Source of the DNA: Labia minor
Lineage: Eukaryota; Arthropoda; Insecta; Dermaptera; Spongiphoridae
DNA: 64,000 bases
NCBI GenBank assembly: GCA_963082975.1
Contig: OY720346.1
Span: forward strand, 42,881,296 to 42,945,295
Direction: 5' to 3'
Shown: in pieces, positions 11,281 to 21,873 of the stretch
Layout of the letters: every line of letters begins with the position of its first letter
Position numbering within the stretch: position 1 is the first letter of the stretch
Translations under genes and position numbers: made by a program
The notes under the pieces: generated by a model
Told to the model about the DNA's origin: nothing
Databases searched by the model: none
What the model saw: only the letters and a program-made list of their open reading frames with translations

Positions 11281-12217
11281 TCTTATATATAAAATTCTCG
11301 TGTCACAAAACTTTGAAAGAATACTCCTCCGAAACGGCTGGACCGATTTTTATGAAATTTTTTATGTATATTCAGTAGGTCTCAGGGCATGTCAGACTTC
11401 CTTTATAAAACCGCTAATTGGTAAGGTGTGTCCAGGAGATGCTAATTAATTAAAAATAGTTTAGTTACCATACTAGATCATAGAGGCGCTGGTGGCGATA
11501 TTTTGACTTCTATAAATACCCTTATAGAGGTGTCTTGCAAACAAGACTGGTTCCTGGGTGAGCGAGCTAACGCGTTATAAGCCTTTCCTGGTGAGTTGAC
11601 AATCACAACCCTGATTATATGTATATTAAACTTAAAATATACTTAAGTAAAAAAAAAAGAAAAATGTAAATAAAACATAATATAATTAACTAAAATTGTA
11701 ATAGCGTATCAATAAATGATCGCAAAAGAAACAATTTAATCTTGTAAATATTGTAACTTGAATCTTTTGTATGTTCTGATAATCAACTATTGTAAAAATT
11801 TTTTTTTTGGCTAATAAACATACTCTTTAAATTGAAAATTGAAATTGAAATTGCTAACGCGTTATCTTATGACTTTGCACCCTCAGTTCGAAACTCGCAA
11901 AGGCACATTTTTTTTTTGTATTATATATTTTTTTTACAAATTTATTAATTTTTTTATTTTAATATTTTATTAAATTATTTTATTTTATTAAATTAATTTT
12001 ATTATTAAATTTGATTTTATTATTAAATTGTATTTTATTAAATTAATAATTATGTCAATTAATTTTTTCTGCATAAATAAACATATATAAAAAACTATAG
12101 AGATGGGACAGGGTAGGAGTTAGATGGTTATAGTTCAGAATAGGGACACTCGGGGGGTACAGGGGGCGGAGCCCCCGTCTAGGTGTGGAGAGCGCCGAAG
12201 GCGCTCGGAGCAGCTAG
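11281..12217 (+). mobile_element. Non-autonomous Helitron, complete ends
   Basis: The 5' end TCTTATATATAAAATTCTCG and the following 'tcctccgaaacggctggaccgat' block are those of a widespread arthropod Helitron type. The 3' end carries GGGGGC-GGA-GCCCCC, then a GAGCGCC-GAA-GGCGCTC hairpin, then CAGCTAG. It sits between A and T with no target duplication, as Helitrons do. Inside are a tRNA-like stretch, a nested retroposon (11,579-11,852) and a LINE-tail fragment (about 12,100-12,153). It encodes no Rep/helicase, so it would have moved in trans. Confidence 0.85.
11579..11852 (+). mobile_element. Retroposon with 13-bp target duplication nested in the Helitron
   Basis: GCTAACGCGTTAT occurs at 11,566-11,578 and again at 11,853-11,865, flanking 274 bp that ends in TTGAAAATTGAAATTGAAATTG-type short tandem repeats. 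A simple-repeat tail plus a long target duplication is the mark of target-primed reverse transcription. The insert has no frame; it is either a SINE or a 5'-truncated LINE tail. It split a tRNA-like sequence that carries a GTTCGAAAC B-box-like motif. Confidence 0.8.
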
Positions 12218-12889
12218 TTTATATATATAAGGATTAAATATTATTTAATTATCAATATATTGATTTTTATTATTTAATTACCTTTGAATTAATAATTTTG
12301 TTTTATTTATAATTACAAAAAAAAAAAAATAAAAAATAAAATAAAATAAAATAAAAATACATTAATAATAAATAATGAATCAATATAAATCATAAATGAT
12401 TTTAATATCCACTTTTTCTAATCATTAATTCATTTATTTTATTTTATTGAAATATATTCATATAATATTAAAAAATAATATAAATAAATATAAATTCAAT
12501 TATGATCCCATTACAATTAAATTTCACTAAATATAAATTCAAATGTTTTTTTTTTATATTCAGACATGCCCAACTTATAAAATATCAGGGGCTACATGAT
12601 CTATCAAAAAATTAATCAATTGTAATTTGTAGAAATACTATATTATATTATATTAACTTTATATTAGATTCAATATTATAAATATAAATAAATTATAAAG
12701 ATAAATTTTATATAACACGTTGCTTTTTTTAAATTAAAATATGTTCATACGTTTCAATATTTTTTTTTTAATTTTTTTTTTTTTTTTGATAAAATGAAAA
12801 TAAAAATTATCAAATATAAAAACAAAATTAGAGTTTATTTTATTTTAGGTGCTTGCATGTATTCGGATCATTTTTTTAGTTTAAATTAG
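12218..12889. other. AT-rich low-complexity sequence
   Basis: Runs of (AAAAT)n near 12,317-12,360 and poly(T) near 12,772-12,787. No gene or element end seen. Confidence 0.6.
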
Positions 12890-13348
12890 CTGGAGTGTCT
12901 CCACTCGACTATCTCGCAATTTGAATTGGATTAAATAACATAATATATTATATTTAAATTAAATTTAATTAATTATAAATTATAAATAATAAATAATAAA
13001 TATTAAACCAGCGCATGTTTGGCTTTTTGTTGATGGCACCACGTCACGTGTTGGCGCGTGAGATTTGCAGTGTTAAAAAATTAATTCTGGTACTTTCAGC
13101 GATTCAATCAAGCTGAAATTCTATATATAGCAGTTTTATACAATTTTTAATCATGTGAAAAATTATCAAACATATATCTTTATTTTTACGGTCACTTTAG
13201 AGGAAAAAAAATCAAAACGTTGTAGGTAATGACCCTCTTCCGGTTGAGCTACATTTCTCAAAAGTTGATAGAAAACTATGAATTTTGAATAATGTCCATG
13301 TACCAAATTTCATCATTCTAGCTCAAACCGTTTTTGCGTAATCTTGCC

Positions 13349-13388
<40 letters not shown>

Positions 13389-13499
13389 TTTTTCTCAACC
13401 TTAGTGAAAATGATTCAGGAACCTTCAAAACGTATAAAAACATCAAAATCTCAACATCGAAAATTTTCGTGATCGCAATACTATCTCTGGCGAGATAGT
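12890..13499 (+). repeat. Repeat family A, copy 2 (full length)
   Basis: Same 5' CTGGAGTGTCTCCACTCGAC end and 3' ACTATCTC-TGGC-GAGATAGT hairpin as copy 1. A longer (CA)n run lies at about 13,358-13,383. High identity along the whole length suggests fairly recent spread. Confidence 0.85.
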
Positions 13500-13559
13500 A
13501 AAAAGCATTTATTCAGAAAAATTAGTGCAATATATATTAATCAAAATATTTTACCCATC

Positions 13560-14335
13560 TTTCTTACAACATGGAGATACCGTGTCAAAAGAACGATGTT
13601 ATTTTGAAATCATCTATCAATTTTCGCACTTCTTCGATGCTTCGATCTGAACAAGTTGTAATAAGAAGGCGCTGTCAGGTGAGTACTTTGATGGGTGCTG
13701 CAGAACTTTTCCATTCGAGCTGCAACAGCGTATCCTTCATAAATCTTGTAACGTATTGCCGATCTTATCATGCAAGAGGATATGATTTTGCGTCTGTTAC
13801 TCGCTATTGCTGATCTTTTTTGCAACAATACGTAATTTAATTTGTTTACTTGTCGTTGATAGACATCTGGAGTTATAGTTTAATTGGGCTTTAGCAGCTC
13901 GTAATACACTAAACCTCGCTGATCCCACCATATTCACAGCAAGACTTTATGGACATTAATATTCCGCTTCAGTGTCGATGTGAATGGTTCTCCTGGACTA
14001 ACTCATGATTTTTTGCATTTGTCTTAACAGATACTCTTTTCTTCGCCATTCACAGAAAACTCTTCTTTTTGCTTATTAAACCGCGATGCTGAAACGGTTT
14101 TCAGTCAATTCGTATGGAAGCCATTTTCCCTCTTTTTGAATCTTTCCCAATGCATGAAACAGTTGATTCATCAACTGCTAAGCTGTCTGAATGTTCTTTG
14201 AGTGTTTGAATTGTGTTTTCGTCTAATCAGCCGTCCAATTCATTGTTTTCGAACTTTTTTGGTCCTCCAGGTCGCTGCTCTTTGTTATTGACATCAAAAT
14301 CACCACTTTCAATTGCAATTTTGAGGGTTCTATGA
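13560..14335 (-). pseudogene. Decayed mariner transposase (minus strand)
   Basis: Read in shifting frames on the minus strand from 14,300 downward, it gives a GGPKKFENNELDG-type segment, then EHSDSLAVDESTVS. DQRGLVYYELLKPN follows, then a LLHDKIGNTLQDL region corresponding to the HDNARPH site. The last piece is VLQHPSKYSPD, corresponding to the YSPDLAPSD site. This is the domain order of mariner transposases. Many stops and frameshifts are present. Terminal repeats were not located. No product is expected. Confidence 0.75.
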
Positions 14336-16281
14336 TTAGCGTCTATATACACTGAATAACTCAATAATACTAAATGGAAAACTTAATTTATTTAGAGAAA
14401 TGCAAAACCATCGAATTTAATAGTTTTGTTAGTTTGTTTGCATTGATACTTCGCTTTTTAACCAATAGATTTCGCTGTTTAAATACATGCAAGCACAAAT
14501 TAATTACAATTAGAGTTTAATTTTAAGTGTTTTTTAAAAAATAATTAAAATTGTTTTTGACAAAAGAAATCATCCTAAACTTATAGTAATTGTTTTAAAC
14601 TGATGAAATTTGTATTTTTTTACATTATTAATGAGAACCATATTGATATGATTATAATTTATAATTAATAGTCATACCCCCTAAGAAATTCACTACATAC
14701 ATCTTTGTTTTAGATTTGAAATTCTAAGATTTTGAATGTTTTTTTTAATCTTTCATACGATACATCTTTTGTCATATAATATATTTTTATTTTTTCCTTA
14801 AAATACATTAAATTTATGTGCAAGGGAGTTTCATATACCAATATAAAACAAATATAAAAAAAATACATTAAAAAAGCATAAAATTTGAATTTCTTACTTT
14901 TTCTTCTTTATCACCTTTTTGTATAAAGAGATACAAATTATTTATTTTATTATAAATTATTTCACATTGGTAATTTCATTTGTTTTCCTAGTTATTTATT
15001 TTTTATCTCATTCAATTTAAAGTAATCAAAAAATGAATTCTCAGAAGAAAAAACAGACAGTGGAACTCACCACTTGTAATTTTACCATTCTAATAATTAG
15101 CCATGATAATATTTCATTTCATCCTTTTGAGAATACCTATAAATAATGTAAAATTTAATTTATACATTTTTTTGAAGTCATTTATTGTAAAACCATGTCT
15201 TCGTCCAATATATTTATTTCGGTTTCTTTTACGATTCTTACCCCATTAATTTCTAATTGATTGTCTGTATTTACAAATATTCAACAATATTATTTAACCC
15301 ACTGTCGAATCGAAACCATCCACAAATTTTAACCCTTGACCTTTTACTATGTTAATTCTAATACAAATTACTTGCCAGATAATTTTCAATATGATCTGTG
15401 GAAAGAAATTCAACATACACCAAAGTGACCACAATAAAACAAGTTTATTAAACATTGCCATCGAAAAACTAAAATAATCAAAATTGACATGTTTTACAAA
15501 TAATTTTCAAACTAAGTGAACAATTACCGAATTCCAAAAAGAAAGAAAATAGATAGTCAGTCAAGATCACTTGAAAATGGATGCAACGGTTTACATTCAA
15601 ATCTGATCAGCTGTGTACATTCCACCTTTGGTGTTATTATTTTGTAAAGTTCCAAAAGTTGAACGAGAAGACGGAGATGTGAAGTACTAGGCAGCCTTTG
15701 AGGAACCATGCCTTTTGATGTTCTTGGAGGTCTCATATATAACACCATAGTAAGTAATTATTAATTTCATAGTTGATAATGTTACTAATTTTTGTTAAGT
15801 AATTTAATTTCAAACAGATTAATAGATTATTAATTTGATAGTACAATCACTAAATGGTATAGAAATCTTATTAGAATTATTAAGCTTCACAAGCAAAGCT
15901 TCATAAATTTGTTAAATTTTCATTCCATTCTCTCCTCCAGCTTTTTTTTATCGAATAATTAAAAAAAATTGATTTATAATTTTTTTAATTATTATTTTAA
16001 AAAATATTGGATTGTCAATTTAAATGTATATATGTGCAACTCAGAATCCAAACCGATTAACTCCAATTTTTAAAAATTTGCTAGTAAGGTAATGTAATAT
16101 AATTTAATTTAATGCAATATCTGCGACATAAGAAGTGAATAATGAACATGATAATCTTAATATCGCAATGCAATATACAATTTTCTATAATCAATAAACC
16201 TTGAATTTTCTACAAGCTGTGAACTTTGGACTTTATTTTCTCAGTTTCTTTAAATGTGGAGTTAATCGCTTTGGGTGGCTT
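14336..16281. other. Mostly AT-rich intergenic; unidentified open frame at 15,557-15,748 (-)
   Basis: Nothing recognised. The minus strand at 15,557-15,748 is open for 63 codons and richer in G+C than its surroundings, but no domain, splice pattern or homology came to mind. I treat it as a possible relic rather than a gene. Confidence 0.3.
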
Positions 16282-16331
16282 CTTATATTCTTATATCTGC
16301 CACTTCTGAGTGGCACTTATAAGAAAGTAAG
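16282..16331. other. Long near-perfect hairpin
   Basis: Arms: CTTATATTCTTATA + TGCCACT pairing with AGTGGCA + TATAAGAA + GTAAG, closed by a TCTG tetraloop with one 2x2 internal mismatch. About 20 pairs form in 50 nt. The tetraloop is short for a microRNA precursor, so it may be a foldback relic or a structured transcript element. Confidence 0.5.
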
Positions 16332-17435
16332 TTGAATGAAAATATAAATTGGATGGAGGAAGAAATGCTTGATTGCTTCGGTCAAGAACTTTAAGTTCAG
16401 TAACATCTCATAGATAAAATTAAACAGAATAAAATTAACGCGCTACAAGCACAAGTTAAAAATAACTTTCTACTCCTGTGACGTAGATTCGCTTCAGTGA
16501 CGTGCTGCTTGTTTGAATACAAGCATTCATTCATTTAAAAGTGCCATGACACTTTATACAATAATATTTTGTTATATTTATTTTGGACAGTATATTTTTA
16601 TTAATTAACATTTCTTCAATTCACAACCAATCAGCAGAAAATAGTTTCTTATGTTGGCATTTGTTTTGTTTACCTATGGATATCATGGATGTTTGTTTAT
16701 GTTGTCGAAAATCGATGCTTCCCTGATATTGGTCTTGTGATAATATAGGATACTCATTTTTTAATAATTAATACCTAATAAACAAATTATATAATTTATT
16801 TTATAGGTGCTTTTTAAATAAAATCAAATTTCGAAAATATATTTTTGTGTATTTTAGAAATTTCACAATTCTATCAATTGCCCTATCAAGTTTTAATAAT
16901 TAATGAATATTTGTTTTTACAAAATTCTGGTAAGCCGCAACTTGTTTGACCTGCCTATAAATTAAAAAAAAAATAAATAAGTAAACATTTATCAGTAATT
17001 AATGAATCTAGATTTAATAAAATATTTCATGATGAATTTTTTTTTTATTTTTTTAATTTTAGAAAAGAGTTGGATTGTGGGTGGAGAGAGGGGTTTGAAT
17101 GGGATGAAAGTAAAGGGGGATAATTTTGGCATTTCATTTCCTGAATTATAATTATTCTCATCCGGTGTATGAAAACTTTTAATTAACTCAAACTGTAAAG
17201 TTTCTTCTTCAATTCTGTTCGTCATAAAAACAGCAACCATCACATTCAACCTTCTATACACTTACACGCAAACAAAAGACATACTTGAATTTATTTACTT
17301 ATTACTATTGACCCTACTTAGTCAGCATCCTTTCTCTCTCTCTCTCTCTCTTCCCTTTTGTGGCTAAATTTTCTTCTTAATCTCAAGTTCGTTTTTACAT
17401 TAATTTAAAAAAATTAAAACAAATAAAAAAATAAG
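16332..17435. other. Intergenic sequence, no gene seen
   Basis: AT-rich with a more balanced patch at 16,440-16,740. An 89-codon minus-strand frame at 16,992-17,261 has low-complexity ends and no recognised domain, so it is not called as a gene. A (TC)n tract lies at 17,334-17,351. Confidence 0.4.
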
Positions 17436-17969
17436 CTGGAGTGTCTCCACTCGACTATCTCGCAATTTAAATTGGATTAAATAATATATATTATATTTAA
17501 AATAAATTTAATTAATTAAATTATAAATTAAAATCAATAAATAATATTTATTAAATCAGCGCGTGTTTGGCTCTTTGTTGATGGAACCACGACACGTGCT
17601 GGCGCGTGATTTGCAGTGATAAAAAATTAATTCCGGTACTTTCAGCGATTCAATCAAGCTGAAATTCTTTATATAGCAGTATTATACAATTTTTAATCAT
17701 GGGAAAAATTATCAAACATATATCTTTATTTTTACGGTCACTTTAGAGGAAAAAAATCAAAATGTGGTAGGTTGAATAATTCCAGTATACCAAATTTCAT
17801 GATTCTAGCTCAAACCGTTTTTGCGTAATCTTGTCTACATACACAAATACACACACACACACACACATACACACAGACATTTTTTTCAACCTTAGTGAAA
17901 ATAACTCAGGGACCTTATAAAACTTATAAAAACAAAAATCTTGACATCGAAAATTTCTGGCGAGACAGT
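17436..17969 (+). repeat. Repeat family A, copy 3 (internally deleted, diverged)
   Basis: Starts with the family 5' end. It lacks the 'gaccctcttccggttgagc' to 'gaattttg' segment present in copies 1 and 2, and ends with a mutated terminal hairpin (TCTGGCGAGACAGT). It includes a (CA)n run at about 17,848-17,868. Confidence 0.8.
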
Positions 17970-18763
17970 AATTAAAGAAAATTAATCATTATTTAATTTA
18001 TAACAATAATAACAATTTTAAATATCTAAGCATTGAGAAAATTTGTTAATCGATAATTAATATTAAAGTAAATTAAATATCTTTAAAATAAACTTAAATG
18101 ATAGAATATTTAATATTAGTCATTTATTAATTAAAAATCATTAGAATTATAAATTATATTTGATTCATTTATTTATCGCTACTATTTTATTTCAGGATCC
18201 ATATTTATGTAAAATTTGACATGCACGCCTCGATGGAGGGAGCCTTGAACTATTAGTATTTTAATGAAGAACACCTTTGAACAGTGACGTACCTTCGAAA
18301 TCAGAATTTAAATAAGATTGTACTGATCTACTAAAATTTATTCAACAGTATAGATTGGAATACTCTGTATTTGTATTTTGTAATTTTTCTAACAATTTTT
18401 TTTAACAATTACTATCCAGCTTCTCCAAATTGAAATTAATAAAAATTTTCTTCATTCTACAATAATTGACTTGGATTATAAAACCATGCAATATATTTCT
18501 AAAAACAAGAAATTACAAATAATATAAATTATGAAAGCATCATATACGATTTTTTCATCATGTATGCTATAAGAGTAAATATACATTATATATCTATGTT
18601 TAGAAATGAAATGAAATTATTTTTATTAAAAAATGTAAAATAAAAAATATTTAATGTTAATATTTTTTGTTAATTAAGTTCTTATATGTTTTGGTTCATA
18701 AATGAGCTCTACGGTTCCTCTAAATTTCTTATCGCGCGCGCGCGCTTTAAAGTCTTATATTTT
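17970..18763. other. AT-rich intergenic; 13-base CG alternation at 18,733
   Basis: No gene. The alternating CGCGCGCGCGCGC near 18,733-18,745 stands out strongly in this AT-rich DNA, just upstream of a family B copy. Confidence 0.5.
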
Positions 18764-19397
18764 TACCGACCGACGATAGTAGACGATAGTAAGGGAGGTA
18801 TTGTTTTCACACCAAATTTCACATGTGGAGATTTTTACATATCTCCACGAATCATGCATTTTCTAAACAGAAAAAAGTATTTTTAGCATGATGTCTGTCC
18901 GTCCGTCCGTCCGTCTGTCCGTCCGTCCGTATAGATGTGTACAACCTGAACGGCTCAACCGATTTTGATGAAATTTGGTATATTTACTTAATGCATCAGT
19001 GGAATGAATTGATCAACTTTTGGTGCAATTCCGGAAATCGGAAGTGGTAGTATTAGCGATCAACGATAGGAAGGGAAGGGTTATTTTCACACCAAATTTC
19101 ACATAAGGAGATTTTTTACATATCACGACGAATCATGCACTTTGTGGTGGTTTTATTCTCGAGAAAAATCATCTTTATTAGTTTTTTCTCAATTTAAAAT
19201 TATATGACGTCAGTCAGCCCTTTATGACGTCACAGCCAGCTCTTAATTATTAATATATATTATAAATAAAATAAAATTAAAAATATTTATATTATATTCA
19301 TATCTGTTTTTTATAATATTAAAATTATTTGAAATTGTTTCTGTAGCTGGAAATTAATTTATTTCAAACCGTTGGTCGGTCCGGTCACAGGTCAATT
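18764..19397 (+). repeat. Repeat family B, copy on plus strand
   Basis: Begins TTACCGACCGACGATAGT, with a local duplication of GACGATAGT. It has a long (GTCC)n tract (about 18,896-18,929), a TGACGTCA pair around 19,205-19,232, and the 3' CGGTTGGTCGGTCCGG..CACAGGTC end. It directly precedes the mariner at 19,439. Confidence 0.85.
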
Positions 19398-20214
19398 TAT
19401 TATAACTTTTATAATAATTAATATAATTAGATATTATCCGAGGGCAGGTCAATAAGTCCGTGACTTTTTGAATTTCCTGTCTCTTAAATGAAATGGTAAT
19501 GCTGCCCCTGTCAGCAAGTAACAGGCTATCAGCTCAATCTTTTAGTTTTTGTTTGATATCCATTAATAGCAGACGATCTCGTGGTTTGAGAAGAAAATGG
19601 AAAACATTGAATTTCCATGGCAAAAATCCATGAATTAGTATACGAATTGTTCCCTTATCCACCCTATTCTACGGATTTACCTCCGAGTGATTCTCTCTTG
19701 TTCTTAAATCCGAAGAAATGGCTCGGTGGAAAGAGATTTGACTCCAACGATGAAATCATCTCAACAAATCTTATTTTATATTTCTCATAAATGTATTTAT
19801 TAAAGCTTTTGTGGTTATTTTGATAATTATTAAGAGAATTTTTATTAAAAGACCACATTATTTGTATAAAATTATTTATTAAATTAAAATAATTGTACAA
19901 CGTTTCAACTGCTTATTCTGCAGTCGTTTTCAAGTAACCGTACGCTTGCTCCGATTCAAGCGGACTGATGCATGTCGGGACACGTCACCTCTTATATAGG
20001 CAGTGATATTGGCGCCAATTTTTGGCTCCAATTTTTACCGCCAATTCTTAATCTCAACATGAAGTCAGCAGCAATTGTCAAAGCAAGCGTTTACAATCAA
20101 GAAGTATGATAGTGCATTATGTCTCTAAAATGAAGATACCAAATTATTTCCATAATCAAGATATATACACAAATACACATTAGATTAATTATATTTAATT
20201 TAATTTGACAAATT

Positions 20215-20622
20215 TTACTCATCCAACACTATGTTCCACATCTTATTAAGTCTATATCCATCCTCTTTGTTAATATTATTGGGATGATTATCAATTTCTA
20301 TAGATTCTTTTATTTTTCTTTTCCACCAATTATTTTCAATATGAAGTGTTTCTACATTATCTAAATTTATTTTATGTCCTGTTGTTAAGGCATGTTCTGC
20401 AATTGCTGATTGATTTGGATGTTTCAATCTAATGGCTCTCTCATGTTCAGACAGTCTTGTAGAAATCTTTCTACTTGTTTCACCAATGTATACTTTTTTG
20501 CATTCACAAGTTACCTTATAAACTCCATTATTTTCGTTTTTAATTTTGTCTTTTATATTTGAGGTGAGAGAAGACATTTGTTTATGAGGTTTATATGTTA
20601 CTCTGATGTTGTGTTTCCTCAA
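20215..20622 (-). pseudogene. Inverted second copy of the Penelope-like endonuclease frame
   Basis: The minus strand of the left arm encodes the same 135-residue C-terminal sequence as 20,935-21,342, identical as translated, including the GIY-YIG core. The frame stays open on the 5' side as far as the palindrome centre. The identity of the arms shows that the inverted arrangement is recent or formed in a single insertion event. It has no start of its own. Confidence 0.85.
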
Positions 20623-20700
20623 TTTTGACGCTATTTTTTCTGTTGTTCCTTTTATATAAGGTAATGTTATTTGTGATCTGTATATTGGTTTTTCATTTTC

Positions 20701-21342
20701 ATTTTTTTTTCATTTCACAAAAGAGCCGAAGAGATATGCTCAAATGAAAACATTAAAAAAGAAAAACAACGATTGAAGGAAGCTTTCATAAACAATGGCT
20801 TCTCGGAATATGAAATTAGGAAATTCAGTAAAACAAAAAAGACAGAAATCAAAAATGAAAATGAAAAACCAATATACAGATCACAAATAACATTACCTTA
20901 TATAAAAGGAACAACAGAAAAAATAGCGTCAAAATTGAGGAAACACAACATCAGAGTAACATATAAACCTCATAAACAAATGTCTTCTCTCACCTCAAAT
21001 ATAAAAGACAAAATTAAAAACGAAAATAATGGAGTTTATAAGGTAACTTGTGAATGCAAAAAAGTATACATTGGTGAAACAAGTAGAAAGATTTCTACAA
21101 GACTGTCTGAACATGAGAGAGCCATTAGATTGAAACATCCAAATCAATCAGCAATTGCAGAACATGCCTTAACAACAGGACATAAAATAAATTTAGATAA
21201 TGTAGAAACACTTCATATTGAAAATAATTGGTGGAAAAGAAAAATAAAAGAATCTATAGAAATTGATAATCATCCCAATAATATTAACAAAGAGGATGGA
21301 TATAGACTTAATAAGATGTGGAACATAGTGTTGGATGAGTAA
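20701..21342 (+). CDS. Penelope-like ORF 3' part with GIY-YIG endonuclease domain (5'-truncated)
   Basis: An uninterrupted frame enters from the palindrome centre without an ATG and runs to the stop at 21,340-21,342. Its first part (HKRAEEICSN.., coiled, Lys/Glu-rich) matches the end of the reverse-transcriptase thumb/linker region of Penelope-like proteins. The last part carries a GIY-YIG type nuclease core: GVYKVTCECKKVYIGETSRK, then STRLSEHERAIR and, after KHPNQSAIAEH, an ALTTGHK segment. The GIY-YIG motif appears as GVYKV..VYIGET, and the Arg of RLSEH fits the catalytic position. In the family this endonuclease nicks target DNA for reverse transcription. The reverse transcriptase itself is missing, so this copy cannot act alone. 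Confidence 0.85.
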   Translation: MFFSFHKRAEEICSNENIKKEKQRLKEAFINNGFSEYEIRKFSKTKKTEIKNENEKPIYRSQITLPYIKGTTEKIASKLRKHNIRVTYKPHKQMSSLTSNIKDKIKNENNGVYKVTCECKKVYIGETSRKISTRLSEHERAIRLKHPNQSAIAEHALTTGHKINLDNVETLHIENNWWKRKIKESIEIDNHPNNINKEDGYRLNKMWNIVLDE

Positions 21343-21623
21343 AATTTGTCAAATTAAATTAAATATAATTAATCTAATGTGTATTTGTGTATATATCTTG
21401 ATTATGGAAATAATTTGGTATCTTCATTTTAGAGACATAATGCACTATCATACTTCTTGATTGTAAACGCTTGCTTTGACAATTGCTGCTGACTTCATGT
21501 TGAGATTAAGAATTGGCGGTAAAAATTGGAGCCAAAAATTGGCGCCAATATCACTGCCTATATAAGAGGTGACGTGTCCCGACATGCATCAGTCCGCTTG
21601 AATCGGAGCAAGCGTACGGTTAC

Positions 21624-21655
21624 TTGAAAACGACTGCAGAATAAGCAGTTGAAAC
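21624..21655 (+). ncRNA. Degenerate hammerhead-ribozyme-like motif in Penelope terminal region
   Basis: The order is TTGAAAA (compare hammerhead core CTGANGA), then CGACTGC-AGAATAA-GCAGTT (a 6-bp stem with loop), then GAAAC. Penelope-like elements are known to carry hammerhead ribozymes in their terminal repeats. Here the first core block departs at two positions, so activity is doubtful. A mirror copy lies at 19,902-19,933 on the minus strand. Confidence 0.5.
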
Positions 21656-21873
21656 GTTGTACAATTATTTTAATTTAATAAATAATTTTATACAAATAAT
21701 GTGGTCTTTTAATAAAAATTCTCTTAAAAATCTTATTTTTTGGAAGAGATAAAAAATTAGAGTTGGAAGAAGTGTATAGATCTCAAAGAAGACTACGTTG
21801 AAAAATAAAATAATTTTTTATCCAAAAACCTGTGTTAAATTCAAAAAGTCACGGACTTATTGACCTGTCCTCG

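Larger units (their letters stand above)
19778..21727 (+). mobile_element. Penelope-like retroelement, inverted tandem (partial palindrome)
   Basis: Bounded by the 12-bp target duplication AAATCTTATTTT (19,766-19,777 and 21,728-21,739). The left arm (19,831-20,706) is the reverse complement of the right arm (20,851-21,726), with a spacer of about 145 bp that continues the right-arm coding frame. Each arm ends with a non-coding region containing a TATATAAG box (right arm about 21,559) and a hammerhead-like motif. Truncated copies in inverted arrangement are a known habit of Penelope-like elements. Reverse-transcriptase catalytic blocks are absent. Confidence 0.85.
19439..21873 (+). mobile_element. 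Mariner-type transposon interrupted by a Penelope-like element
   Basis: Terminal inverted repeats: CGAGGGCAGGTCAATAAGTC at 19,439 and CGAGGACAGGTCAATAAGTC as reverse complement of the right end (21,873), continuing CGTGACTTTTTGAATTT on both sides. At 19,618-19,770 it encodes a mariner segment (MAKIHELVYELFPYPPYSTD, then PPSD, then KWLGGKRF). At about 21,765-21,811 the transposase C-terminus (WKKCIDLKEDYVEK, stop) resumes. The two parts are separated by the insertion at 19,778-21,727. The transposase N-terminal half is missing, so it was already a deletion copy. Confidence 0.85.

Noticed and set aside
13571-13828. Two overlapping frames of 80 and 72 codons
   Set aside because: Shadow frames of the decayed minus-strand mariner transposase.
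16992-17261. 89-codon minus-strand frame
   Set aside because: No domain, Lys/Ile/Phe-rich end, no splice context. It is not distinguishable from a chance frame.
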